From an uncultured Coprococcus sp. (lineage in GTDB: Bacteria; Bacillota; Clostridia; Lachnospirales; Lachnospiraceae), in NCBI GenBank assembly GCA_934277375.1, contig CAKQTZ010000006.1, forward strand, positions 62,001-126,000: a stretch of DNA of 64,000 nucleotides, written 5' to 3'. Of the stretch, positions 1-8,869 are shown piece after piece. Position 1 is the stretch's first letter. The number at the start of each line of letters is the position of its first letter. Under the pieces are notes generated by a model. It did not search any database. It was not told where the DNA came from and saw only the letters and a program-made list of their open reading frames with translations. The translations under genes were made by a program, and so were the position numbers.

Positions 1-344
1 GAATGATTTATTCTAATTTTTACGCCACATTTCCACGCAAGAAACATCGGAACACAAGCCCACTCTGTTAAATGTGAATGCACAATATCAAATTTTTCTT
101 TTCTAAAAATTGCTTCCATTTCTTTACAACTTCTAATGAAAGAAACACTTTTAGGTGTAATATTATGTATTTTAAATCCAAGTGATATGAATCGATCTGC
201 ACACTCCTGAACACGAATACCATGACCAATTATGTGTACTTCATATTTTCCCATATCCATATGAGAAAAATAATTATATATAACTGTCTCTACACCACCA
301 TTTACAAAGTTACCTATTACATGGCATATTTTGATTTTATTCAT
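1..344 (-). CDS. Glycosyltransferase family 4, N-terminal part (cut by window edge)
   Basis: An open frame runs from the ATG at 342-344 to the left edge with no stop, giving about 114 residues. It opens MNKIKICHVIGNFVNGGVET, the typical start of a GT4/GT1 retaining glycosyltransferase: a beta strand, then a glycine-rich donor loop with GGVE. An HSHL segment follows near residue 95, typical of the N-terminal acceptor domain. AGAGGAAAT lies just before the start, inside the end of the upstream gene, and only 4 bases separate the two genes, so they are translationally coupled. It probably adds one sugar of the surface polysaccharide repeat. The catalytic C-terminal half is outside the window, so donor and acceptor cannot be inferred. 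Confidence 0.8.
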   Translation of the reverse strand, partial: MNKIKICHVIGNFVNGGVETVIYNYFSHMDMGKYEVHIIGHGIRVQECADRFISLGFKIHNITPKSVSFIRSCKEMEAIFRKEKFDIVHSHLTEWACVPMFLAWKCGVKIRINH

Positions 345-348
345 ATCT

Positions 349-1452
349 TTATTTCCTCTTTAATGCTTTCTCAATATACATCACATACTGCTCTGCAATT
401 TTTTTCCAATCAAAGTCTTTAATATATTGGTCAGCTAAACGATTTTTTCTTTGATAGTCATATTCACCATTAACAAATAATTCCATTTTCTGAACTAATG
501 TTTCTGGCCTATCCAAGTCAAAAAATTCGCCGTATTCCCGAGAAATCTCTCGATTCGTTGGAATGTCACTAAGTATAATCGGCAAATGGCATTTCATACA
601 CTCAATCTGTGCAAATCCAAACCCTTCATAGATTGTAGGAAAAACGAATGCTTTTGCATGATTGTATAGTCTATTACAATCACTATCACTGGTATATCCC
701 GAAAAAATAATATCTTCCGCATATCCTGATTGATTTGCAATATCAACAAATTCATCGTATCCATATCCCGGACGTCCTACAATAACAATCTTATAATTTT
801 TTGCTTTCTCTAATGTCTTTTTGAGTTGAATAAACGCTTCTAACACAAGACCAACATTTTTTCTTTTTTCAACAGTGCTGATAAACAAAAAATAGTCGCT
901 TTTATCAATATTTTTCAGCTTTGGATTCTCATAATCCGGATAGGTATCCAGCGGGCAAATCCCGTCATACAGCCCCAGCCATGTAGTATGTATTCGCTGA
1001 GATGCCTTTGGAAATTTTTCAATAATTTCCTTTTCCACAGACTTCGAAATAGTGAATATTAGATCTGCTCTACAAACAGAATTACGAAACATCATCCGAC
1101 TATAATAACGATATATGTTCGGTAAAGTCTTAGGATATAAGAATGCCGTCATATCAGGCAATACAACTACATAAAGTGTATTATTATTCTTTCTAAACGG
1201 CATTGCGTAATTAGTATATATCACCGCATCAAACTGGCTTAAATCTTTTGCATACTTCTTGGTATTAATATATTTTAAATAAGAAATCCTGTCTTTTATT
1301 CTCCCTGAAGACATCGTATTCTGAGGAACAAGTGAAACATTATAACCTTCTTCCTTCATTGCCTGGTACAGGTAAAGACTCATTTTGCCGATTCCTGTTC
1401 CCAGCTTAATCTGATTACCATCATCTATCAGTATTTTCATATCTTTATTCAT
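349..1452 (-). CDS. Glycosyltransferase family 4 (mannosyltransferase-like)
   Basis: A 367-residue cytoplasmic GT-B fold glycosyltransferase. The N-terminal domain has the GTGIGKMSLYLYQAM loop. The C-terminal donor domain has FLFISTVEKRKNVGLVLEAF near residue 190 and the family motif EGFGFAQIECMKCHLPII near residue 278, where the two Glu of the E-x7-E motif bind the nucleotide sugar. Related enzymes transfer mannose or rhamnose from GDP- or dTDP-sugars; the neighbouring GDP-mannose genes make a GDP-sugar donor plausible, but this is inference. GGAGG lies 7 bases before the start at 1452. An internal Met five codons in would also be possible. Confidence 0.85.
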   Translation of the reverse strand: MNKDMKILIDDGNQIKLGTGIGKMSLYLYQAMKEEGYNVSLVPQNTMSSGRIKDRISYLKYINTKKYAKDLSQFDAVIYTNYAMPFRKNNNTLYVVVLPDMTAFLYPKTLPNIYRYYSRMMFRNSVCRADLIFTISKSVEKEIIEKFPKASQRIHTTWLGLYDGICPLDTYPDYENPKLKNIDKSDYFLFISTVEKRKNVGLVLEAFIQLKKTLEKAKNYKIVIVGRPGYGYDEFVDIANQSGYAEDIIFSGYTSDSDCNRLYNHAKAFVFPTIYEGFGFAQIECMKCHLPIILSDIPTNREISREYGEFFDLDRPETLVQKMELFVNGEYDYQRKNRLADQYIKDFDWKKIAEQYVMYIEKALKRK

Positions 1453-1555
1453 TTAAATGCCTCCTCAAACAAGTTTCCGACCACTTTTCAGATTCTTAGT
1501 TTTAAATATTGCTTTCTAAATTATTTACCCTCTACGCTTTAAATTACACAGGAAA

Positions 1556-2479
1556 CTATTTTACATAATATTCATACATTTCTTTTAAAGCGTCATACAC
1601 ATCATACTGAGGCTCCCACCCCAATTCTTTTTCTATTAAACTACAATCGCAACAAATTACCGGCTGGTCCGTTGGTCTGATTCTGTTTTGATCTATTTCA
1701 ATTTCAATTTTTTGATTACTCAATCCAATAATGTATGTCAGCATATCTTCAAGACTGTACGCATTACCTGAACCTACATTGTAAATCTGATTACAGTTAT
1801 CACTTTCTACTATCATACGATAAGCGCGTACAACATCTTTAACATGGCTAAAATCTCGTTTTACTTTCAAATTACCTACTTGAATTTTTCCACTTTTTCC
1901 ACTTTTATCAATTTCCGCTACCTGTTTGCAAAAACTAGGTAAAACGAAGGAGTCTCTCTGCCCTATGCCTGTATGGTTGAACGGTCGAACACAATAAATT
2001 TTTAAGCCATAGTGTTCTCGGTATAATTTTGCCAATTGTTCCTGCGTAACCTTTGATATACCATATGGATTATTTGCATTAAGCTGTGTATTTTCATCCA
2101 AAGGATTCTCCGAAATCACATACTCTTCGCTCGAGCCCACAAACAGAATCCTTGGTTTCTGTTCACTTTTTCTTGCGGCTTCCATAATATTTAATGCACC
2201 GATAACATTTATTGCCATTGTTGTCTGTGGCATATTCCAAGAAGCACCAACACTGCTGATTGCTGCAAGATTTACAATAATATCCGGTTTGACCCGGCTG
2301 ATAAGATTTTCTACCTCAGCCTCTTGCATTAAATCTGTCCTATAGAAATCGACTTCTGAAGGAAGTGCTGATCCCTCTCCTTTGTCGGTTCCACTCACTT
2401 TATACCCATTATTCAAAAATTCTTTACAAAGGTAACTTCCAACAAAGCCACCTGCTCCAAAAATCAATACTCTACTCAT
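1556..2479 (-). CDS. rmd: GDP-4-keto-6-deoxy-mannose reductase-like NAD(P) epimerase/reductase
   Basis: A 307-residue extended short-chain dehydrogenase. It has the Rossmann motif GAGGFVGSYL at the N terminus, GSSEEY as the active-site Ser strand, and YGISK as the catalytic Tyr-Lys pair. RPFNHTGIGQ with VLPSF downstream is characteristic of the RMD branch, which reduces the 4-keto product of Gmd to GDP-D-rhamnose. It lies 76 bp downstream of gmd in the same orientation, which supports that order. The start is placed at 2479, not at the Met 14 codons further up, because AGAGGTGGG precedes it and the extra residues are not family-like. Since GDP-heptose genes sit nearby, the true substrate could be the 4-keto form of GDP-6-deoxy-heptose. 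Confidence 0.75.
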   Translation of the reverse strand: MSRVLIFGAGGFVGSYLCKEFLNNGYKVSGTDKGEGSALPSEVDFYRTDLMQEAEVENLISRVKPDIIVNLAAISSVGASWNMPQTTMAINVIGALNIMEAARKSEQKPRILFVGSSEEYVISENPLDENTQLNANNPYGISKVTQEQLAKLYREHYGLKIYCVRPFNHTGIGQRDSFVLPSFCKQVAEIDKSGKSGKIQVGNLKVKRDFSHVKDVVRAYRMIVESDNCNQIYNVGSGNAYSLEDMLTYIIGLSNQKIEIEIDQNRIRPTDQPVICCDCSLIEKELGWEPQYDVYDALKEMYEYYVK

Positions 2480-2555
2480 ATATATTTTCCCACCTCTATA
2501 ATAAAATGGACAGGCAGGCATCTATGCCAATCTACCGCCTACCCGTCCCTCTTAA

Positions 2556-3590
2556 TTATCGAATTTCAGCTTCTTTCTTAGCCAGCTGCAGGTCATGCTC
2601 TGCCATGATTGCACAAAGTTCTTCATAACTTGTCTTCTGAGGATTCCATCCCAGTTTTGTTTTTGCCTTGGTCGGATCTCCCCAAAGGTTTACAACATCT
2701 GTCGGACGATACCACTTAGGATTTACGCATACTAGCATCTTGCCAGTCTTTTTATCATAGCCTTTCTCATCCATTCCCTCGCCCTTCCACTCAAGCTCGA
2801 TTCCATCATTGGCAAATGCAAGCGTAGTGAATTCTCGAACAGTATGCTGAACACCTGTTGCAATAACATAGTCATCCGGCTCATCCTGCTGGAGAATCAG
2901 CCACATACATTCCACATAATCCTTTGCGTAACCCCAGTCGCGCAGAGAATCCAAATTTCCCAGTTCCAGATGATCCTGCAGACCGCAAGCAATACGACCA
3001 GCAGCCAGCGTGATTTTACGGGTAACGAAATTGTCGCCGCGACGCTCGGACTCATGATTGAACAGAATACCATTGCAGCAATACATGCCATAAGCTTCAC
3101 GGTACTCCTTCATCATCCAGAAACCGTACTGCTTAGCAACTGCATAGGGGCTATAGGGGTGGAACGGAGTATTTTCATTCTGCGGAACCTCTTCAACCTT
3201 ACCGTACAGTTCAGAGGTGGATGCCTGATAGATCCGGCAGGTTTTTTCTAACCCGGCAGTATGAACAGCTTCCAGAATACGCAGAACGCCTAACGCATCT
3301 ACGTCACCTGTGTACTCTGCTGCATCAAATGAAACCTGTACATGAGACTGTGCTGCCAGATTATATATTTCGTCCGGCTTTACCTGCAGTACAATGCGGA
3401 TAATACTGGAAGAATCCGAAAGATCACCCTCATGAATAATCACTTTGTCCATAATATGATCAATACGTGCCGTTGTTGAAACAGAGGCACGGCGAATGAT
3501 ACCATGAACCTCATATCCTTTTTCAAGCAGAAACTCTGCTAAGTAAGATCCGTCCTGTCCTGTAATACCAGTAATTAAAGCTTTTTTCAT
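2556..3590 (-). CDS. gmd: GDP-mannose 4,6-dehydratase
   Basis: A 344-residue NADP-dependent dehydratase converting GDP-D-mannose to GDP-4-keto-6-deoxy-D-mannose. It shows [15 protein letters not shown] at residues 7-21, [12 protein letters not shown], the active-site STSELYG segment with Thr, and [11 protein letters not shown] with the catalytic Tyr and Lys. Length and motifs match the family from end to end. It sits between manC (substrate supply) and a reductase that would finish the sugar. The close homologues that act on GDP-D-glycero-D-manno-heptose, known from 6-deoxy-heptose pathways, cannot be told apart by eye. The 145 bp upstream could hold an internal promoter. Confidence 0.9.
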   Translation of the reverse strand: MKKALITGITGQDGSYLAEFLLEKGYEVHGIIRRASVSTTARIDHIMDKVIIHEGDLSDSSSIIRIVLQVKPDEIYNLAAQSHVQVSFDAAEYTGDVDALGVLRILEAVHTAGLEKTCRIYQASTSELYGKVEEVPQNENTPFHPYSPYAVAKQYGFWMMKEYREAYGMYCCNGILFNHESERRGDNFVTRKITLAAGRIACGLQDHLELGNLDSLRDWGYAKDYVECMWLILQQDEPDDYVIATGVQHTVREFTTLAFANDGIELEWKGEGMDEKGYDKKTGKMLVCVNPKWYRPTDVVNLWGDPTKAKTKLGWNPQKTSYEELCAIMAEHDLQLAKKEAEIR

Positions 3591-3736
3591 TTTATGTACT
3601 CCTTTTCTTTCATTTAAAATATATGCTCTGCGCTTAGCAGCGTATTTTAAGTAACTCTACATCTCAAACGACCAAGCATCTGCCCAGTCCTGCCGAAATC
3701 CATTTAATAATTTAAATTACTTTGTCTCCCACTATT

Positions 3737-5047
3737 TTATTTTATCGTATACTTTATCTTATCTGCTACGCTGATTTCCTCGCCTAGCTGTACTTCAATC
3801 ATGTCCAACGCTGTAACAGCCTCTACTGTATGCTTGCAGCCTGCTGCAATAGTTATAACATCTCCAGCACTAACAAGCTGTACCTTACCATCCACCGTCA
3901 CCTTACCCTTACCAGAAACCACTGTCCAAACTTCTTCACGATGGTTGTGCATATGATATGTCATATGTTCACCAGCTCTCATAGAAACTTTTATAGTCAT
4001 AGAACCTGGCTGTACATCTATAACTGTATAATCCCCCCACGATTTCTCTGCATACATTGCCTCTGTCTCTATTTTCTCAACATACGGCTTCATATACCCA
4101 CTACGTTCTTTGTCTGAAATTAATATTCCATCACCGCTTGCTGCAACGATCACATCCTTGCAACCCATACAGAGAATCGGAATATTTAATTCATTAACAA
4201 CATTTGTGTTCTCGCAGGTCTCGTCTAAAATAACCTTACCCTTAGTTTTATCTGCCATGACCTCGGACATCATATTCCAAGTTCCGACGTCCTTCCAATC
4301 CCCACTATATCGCAGAACCTGAATACTTTTTTCTTTCTCAACTACAGCATAATCAAAGCTTATTTTAGTCAATGTCTCATACTTGTTAAACATATCATTG
4401 TAACCAACGAAATCAATCATGCTGTGTGCTTTATCCAACAAATATCCCAGCTTAAATGCAAATATTCCCGCATTCCATAACGCATTCTGTGCAAGATACT
4501 TCTTCGCAGTCTCCACATCTGGTTTTTCCTTAAATTCCATTACTCTGCTGACATTTTCACCATTTTCAGGAATAATATACCCATATTTCTCGCTAGGGTA
4601 TGTAGGTTCTATTCCCATTAGAGTCAAATTAGCATTTCCCTGATCAGCTAATTCCTGTAATGTCTTAACTGCTTCATAATAAGTATTATCCACATATGGA
4701 TCAACCGGGCAGACAACAACAGCCTCATCTTCTGCAACTCCTAACTTGTCGTGTAAATAAACAGCAGCAAGTGCAATTGCTGGAAAAGTATCACGTCGAC
4801 AAGGCTCCACACAGATAGCTGTTCGTTCTCCTAATTGATTTTTTATAGCACTTGCCTGTGATTTACTTGTTGCAATTGTCACTTTAGCCTGTGGATCTAC
4901 AGTGGTAATCTGTCGATACACGCGTTGTACCATGGATTCATATTCGTCACCATTCTTAAACAACTTAATAAACTGCTTACTGCGTACATCATTTGAAAGA
5001 GGCCAAAGGCGCTTACCCGAACCACCAGAAAGTAAAATAATATTCAT
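3737..5047 (-). CDS. manC: Mannose-1-phosphate guanylyltransferase with C-terminal cupin
   Basis: A 436-residue enzyme that makes GDP-mannose from GTP and mannose-1-phosphate. The N terminus has the nucleotidyltransferase signature LSGGSGKRLWPLS with SKQFIKL, the pyrophosphorylase motif with its conserved Lys. FKEKP near residue 173 is the second nucleotide-binding motif of the family. The C-terminal cupin (YHMHNHREEVWTVVSGKG) is the mannose-6-phosphate isomerase-type domain; this layout is found in bifunctional type II PMI/GMP enzymes, so isomerase activity is possible. It is followed downstream by gmd, 147 bp away, and preceded 20 bp upstream by the broken phosphomannomutase that would have supplied its substrate. 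Confidence 0.92.
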   Translation of the reverse strand: MNIILLSGGSGKRLWPLSNDVRSKQFIKLFKNGDEYESMVQRVYRQITTVDPQAKVTIATSKSQASAIKNQLGERTAICVEPCRRDTFPAIALAAVYLHDKLGVAEDEAVVVCPVDPYVDNTYYEAVKTLQELADQGNANLTLMGIEPTYPSEKYGYIIPENGENVSRVMEFKEKPDVETAKKYLAQNALWNAGIFAFKLGYLLDKAHSMIDFVGYNDMFNKYETLTKISFDYAVVEKEKSIQVLRYSGDWKDVGTWNMMSEVMADKTKGKVILDETCENTNVVNELNIPILCMGCKDVIVAASGDGILISDKERSGYMKPYVEKIETEAMYAEKSWGDYTVIDVQPGSMTIKVSMRAGEHMTYHMHNHREEVWTVVSGKGKVTVDGKVQLVSAGDVITIAAGCKHTVEAVTALDMIEVQLGEEISVADKIKYTIK

Positions 5048-5067
5048 ATGTTTTCTCCTCTATCTCT

Positions 5068-6464
5068 TTACTTCAAGTACTCTTCTGCACTCTTGCGAAT
5101 CTCAACTTCAGTTTTTTCAGCAGCTTCCCTATTTTCTGCACTGACAGAGATATATGTCTTGAGCTTCGGCTCGGTGCCGGAAGGACGCACCACGATGGAG
5201 CAGTTATCTTCCAGCAAAAACTTGAGCACATCGGACTTGAGCAGACCATCCAAACCGGGGGCATAGTCCAGTAGCTTAATAACCTTCTCGCCGCCAAATT
5301 CCTTGATATCACTGCGGAACGTCTGCATCTTTGCAAAACCAGCACTGCCATCAAACTCATAGCTGCGCAAACCGTAGTGGGTGGCAATCTGCTCACCCAT
5401 ATCCATCGTCACGATGGTCTTGACCATGACAGGATCAGCAGGCATCTTGCCCTGCTTCACGCGCTGACTGCAGATATAATCCAGCAGTAGCATACCAGTC
5501 TGGTTACCGGTCAGCAGTTCATACTCCCCTGCTTTGTTCTTGACAGCAATACCCACACGGTCACAATCCGGGACGGTTGCCAGCAGCAGGTCAGCGTTGC
5601 ACTTCTTTGCATACTCCATGCCAAGTGCCATTACTTCCTTAATTTCCGGGTTAGGATACGGACAGGTCGGGAAATTGCCATCCGGCTGCTCCTGCTCCTT
5701 GACCACAGTAATGTTGGTGTAACCCATTTCTTTTAGAGTGCGGGTCACTGGTTTCAGACCGGTACCATTCAGTGGACTATAGCCAATGGCAACATCTTTA
5801 TTGACTTCTTCCCCAAACAAAACGGACTGGCTCTTGACCTGCTCCACGAACGCAGTGTAGACCGCATCCGGGATGTAACGGATACTGCCGTTCGCCACAC
5901 CTGCTTCAAAGTCGCTGGTCTTAACGTCTGCAAAAATGTCCAGCTTTTCGATCTCAGTCAGGATCTCAGCAACAGCTTCGGTAGTAATCTGGCAGCCATC
6001 GGCACCATAGACCTTATAACCGTTGTACTTGCTGGGATTGTAAGACGCAGTTACCACGACACCTGCAGAGGTGTGCGGATAACGGGTAGCAAAGGACACG
6101 GTGGGCACCGGCATCAGGACAGGCCAGATATTGACCTTGACACTGTTAGCCGCGAACACGCCTGCGGCGACCTTGGCAAACACATCGCTCTTGATGCGGC
6201 TGTCGTAGCCGATGGCGACAGACGGCTCTGCAAAGTTCTTTTTCAGGTAATCGTCCAACCCCTGAGAAGCCTTTGCCTCAGTATAGATGTTCATGCGGTT
6301 GGTGCCTGCGCCAATGACACCACGCAGACCGCCCATGCCAAAGGCGAGGTCACGGTAAAAGCATCTTCAATTTTTACATCATCCAGCGTTTTCAGTTCAG
6401 CGGCGACATCTGTATCCGCAGTTACATTTGCCAGCCAACGCTTGTATTCTGTTTTGATATCCAT
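5068..6464 (-). pseudogene. Phosphomannomutase/phosphoglucomutase, frameshifted and internally deleted
   Basis: The N terminus (MDIKTEYKRWLANV) starts at 6464 behind AGAGGTG. It runs to IEDAF and then leaves frame at a run of four A on the plus strand, 6357-6360. Adding one base restores YRDLAFGMGGLRGV, the start of the phosphohexomutase fold. The remaining frame has the phosphoserine loop VVTASYNPSKYNGYK, the metal loop PDCDRVG and the phosphate loop RPSGTEPKLKTY. Between ATHYGLR and SYEFDGSAGFAK, at about 5362-5366, roughly 100 residues usual for the PgcA family appear to be missing, including the GFKFIGE and FEESYG sugar-binding segments. Even with the frame repaired it would be about 465 residues and probably inactive. 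Its codons look more GC-rich than its neighbours, hinting at transfer. Confidence 0.85.
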
Positions 6465-6512
6465 TGCCAAACACCTCTCTTTTATTACTTTCGCCACTTA
6501 CAAACTACTATT

Positions 6513-7790
6513 TCAATTAGTGGCATACACGTCATCTTCATTCAACAACTTTTCAAAGCGATCTCTTGCAACCTTCCATGTAAAGTTGTTTTCAACAAAC
6601 ATTCTTGCATTCTTTCCCATCATTTTTCGTTTTAGATCATTGTTCAAAAGATTTACAACTTCATTGGCAAATTCTTCATTTTTGTCTTCTACAATCCAAT
6701 CGTTTCCATTATCTGCCGGAATATTCTCGGCACCGATAGATGTAGTTACTAAAGGGAGCCCCATCGCCATTGCTTCAAGATTTTTCGTTTTTATTCCACT
6801 CCCAAATGTCATAGGACATACAAATACTTTGCACTGACCCAAATAGTCTCTAACATCTTCCACACGCCCAGTAAAATGCACGTGTTCCGATTCCAGTTTA
6901 CGCAAATCATCTGATGCGCCACCACCTATGACCATAAAAACTACGTCCGGTACCTTTTCCAAAATTAATGGAAGAACTTCAGCAACAAAATGGCGCACCG
7001 CATTTTCATTATGTGCCACACTCATTGCTCCCAAAAAACCAACAATATTCTTTGTTGCCTTTGATTCACGATAAGAGAAAAAATCCACATCAACACCTAT
7101 TGGAACAGCAACAGCCTTGTTTTGTTTTAATTCCTGATTAAATTCACGAACTTCTTTTTCTGCAACAAATATCGTTTTTTCGCAAATCTCTCCGATTTCT
7201 TTTTCATATTTATCCAACAAAGCAATCTCATTCTTCATCACTGCCAATTTCAATGGCTTGGCCAGCATTATTGCTCGTAAAACTTTCGGCACAGTATAAA
7301 GAAATGCCCCGTATGGATTTATTCCATCAATGTCATTGTCAAGCTGTCTTTTGTAGCGCAATGAAATTCTATCATCCAGATCTGCAATTCTAAAAGAGTC
7401 TATATCTCTTATGTATTCCGTACTGCGTACCATATCTCCGATTACAAACTGCGGACTCTCTTTTTTAACAAGGTCATCTACCATTTTTTTTGCTTCAGTA
7501 CTCCAGTATAATGCTACCTGCATTGGTTTTTTTCGCAAGATAATAGAGTCTTTTACAATCTCAAAAATTCGATTTTTTGCTGATGCCCTTGGGAGGATAA
7601 TCAGTTTATCGATAAACTTCGGTTTCTGCGCAGGGTCATCGCCTTTCTCTAAAAAAGCTGCTACCACCAACCGATAGCCCAATTCTTCTGAAAGAATTCT
7701 GCAATAATGATATAAAGATGTCTTTCTGCCAGAAGATGCCGGAAATGGAAGTCTTGGCATTACAAATAATATTGTTTTTTCTTTACTCAT
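6513..7790 (-). CDS. Glycosyltransferase family 4
   Basis: A 425-residue GT-B glycosyltransferase. It opens [20 protein letters not shown] with an N-terminal donor/acceptor loop GRKTSLYHYCRIL, and in the C-terminal domain has FTGRVEDVRDYLGQCKVFVC then GSGIKTKNLEAMAMGLPLV, where Lys and Glu of the nucleotide-sugar site are visible. GLPLVTTSIGAENI matches exopolysaccharide GT4 enzymes. The start at 7790 overlaps the gmhA stop by 8 bases (ATGAGTAA) and has GGAG 9 bases before it; a start 8 codons earlier is less likely. Being coupled to gmhA, it may use a heptose donor, but this is only inferred from position. Confidence 0.85.
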   Translation of the reverse strand: MSKEKTILFVMPRLPFPASSGRKTSLYHYCRILSEELGYRLVVAAFLEKGDDPAQKPKFIDKLIILPRASAKNRIFEIVKDSIILRKKPMQVALYWSTEAKKMVDDLVKKESPQFVIGDMVRSTEYIRDIDSFRIADLDDRISLRYKRQLDNDIDGINPYGAFLYTVPKVLRAIMLAKPLKLAVMKNEIALLDKYEKEIGEICEKTIFVAEKEVREFNQELKQNKAVAVPIGVDVDFFSYRESKATKNIVGFLGAMSVAHNENAVRHFVAEVLPLILEKVPDVVFMVIGGGASDDLRKLESEHVHFTGRVEDVRDYLGQCKVFVCPMTFGSGIKTKNLEAMAMGLPLVTTSIGAENIPADNGNDWIVEDKNEEFANEVVNLLNNDLKRKMMGKNARMFVENNFTWKVARDRFEKLLNEDDVYATN

Positions 7791-8427
7791 CCTTAATTTC
7801 TCCAAAAAATTCATTTTCCAGCATCAGACACAGACAATGGTAAACAGGAAGATGCAATTCCTGAATCATATATGTCTCAGTCTGTGGAACTTTGATACAC
7901 ACATCACTCATCTGCGCTAACTTACTGTCCTTTGCACCGGTCAGGCCAATCACCTTCATTCCTTTAGCATGAGCAGTCGTCGCTGCATACAAAACATTTT
8001 TACTGTTTCCACTTGTCGAAATGCCAAGAATCACATCCCCGGTCTTGCCATAGCCATTTACCTGCTGTGCAAAACACAGAAGCGGTTCGCAATCATTCAT
8101 GTACGCAGTAGATAACGCCGGATGTCCATCCAGTGCAATAGCAGGGAGCGCACCTTGCAGGTTTTCTGCAAGAACAGTTCCAAGCTCCTTATTTTCCTTA
8201 ATAAGTTTATCTGCGAAATCTGCGTCTGGTTTTCGAGGGAGTTTGAAGCCTTTCATTAATTCGCCAACAATGTGTTCCGCATCTGCAGCTGATCCACCAT
8301 TACCAGCAATCAGTAACTTTCCACCGCAACTATAGCAGTCCCTAAGAACTTTATATGCCTTCAAAATATCATCTTTTGCCACTAAAAGTTCAGGATATCT
8401 TTTTACAAGTATCTCAATCTCATTCAT
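7783..8427 (-). CDS. gmhA: Sedoheptulose-7-phosphate isomerase (phosphoheptose isomerase)
   Basis: A 214-residue SIS-domain isomerase, converting sedoheptulose 7-phosphate to D-glycero-D-manno-heptose 7-phosphate, the first step of the heptose pathway. Visible motifs are [20 protein letters not shown] at residues 36-55, the phosphate-binding [14 protein letters not shown], and the C-terminal [16 protein letters not shown], where Glu and His of the active site and metal site lie. Length is near the 190-200 of the family with a slightly longer middle. It overlaps both neighbours by 8 bases, so is coupled to the acetyltransferase upstream and the glycosyltransferase downstream. With hddA and hddC-gmhB it forms the full GDP-heptose set. 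Confidence 0.9.
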   Translation of the reverse strand: MNEIEILVKRYPELLVAKDDILKAYKVLRDCYSCGGKLLIAGNGGSAADAEHIVGELMKGFKLPRKPDADFADKLIKENKELGTVLAENLQGALPAIALDGHPALSTAYMNDCEPLLCFAQQVNGYGKTGDVILGISTSGNSKNVLYAATTAHAKGMKVIGLTGAKDSKLAQMSDVCIKVPQTETYMIQELHLPVYHCLCLMLENEFFGEIKDE

Positions 8428-8859
8428 TCGATTTCTCCTTAATTATTCTGGAAGGATTGCCAGCAACAACGACATTTGGAGGAACATCATGTGTCACTAC
8501 GGCGTTAGCACCAATAACCGCATTGTCACCGATTGTCATATTGCCTAATACACATGCACCAGCTCCTATCATCACATGATTTCCAATTACAGGTGCACCA
8601 CCCTCATTAATTCCTCCTGACCACTTACTACCTAATGTTACATGTTGAAAAATAGTACATTTTTCGCCAATTATGCATTTGGGATGCACAACACAACCAA
8701 GTCCTCTATGGTAAAAATAGGTTCCTGCACCTATTGAAGCTTTAGCACTGATTGAATTTGCAAAGAGTATATGCTCAAGTACATCTATGATTCTGCCTAT
8801 TTTTTTCGCAATCCCCCCCAATTAATGAGGGTGTGTGCCCACTTCCATAATATGTTCAT
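8420..8859 (-). pseudogene. Hexapeptide-repeat (CysE-like) acetyltransferase, out of frame at a G7/A7 tract
   Basis: The left-handed beta-helix acyltransferase core is clear: [33 protein letters not shown], and a run of hexapeptide repeats ending [12 protein letters not shown]. The catalytic His lies in the usual place for serine or sugar O-acetyltransferases. The open part starts only at a TTG at 8821 with no ribosome site. A well-placed ATG at 8857-8859 with GTGAGGAGAG before it encodes [16 protein letters not shown], similar to the N terminus of this family, but runs into a stop after a tract of seven G (8813-8819) and seven A (8800-8806). One extra base in either tract gives a continuous 146-residue protein. 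It may be phase-variable, broken, or carry a sequencing error. Confidence 0.75.
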
Positions 8860-8869
8860 TTTTCTCTCC

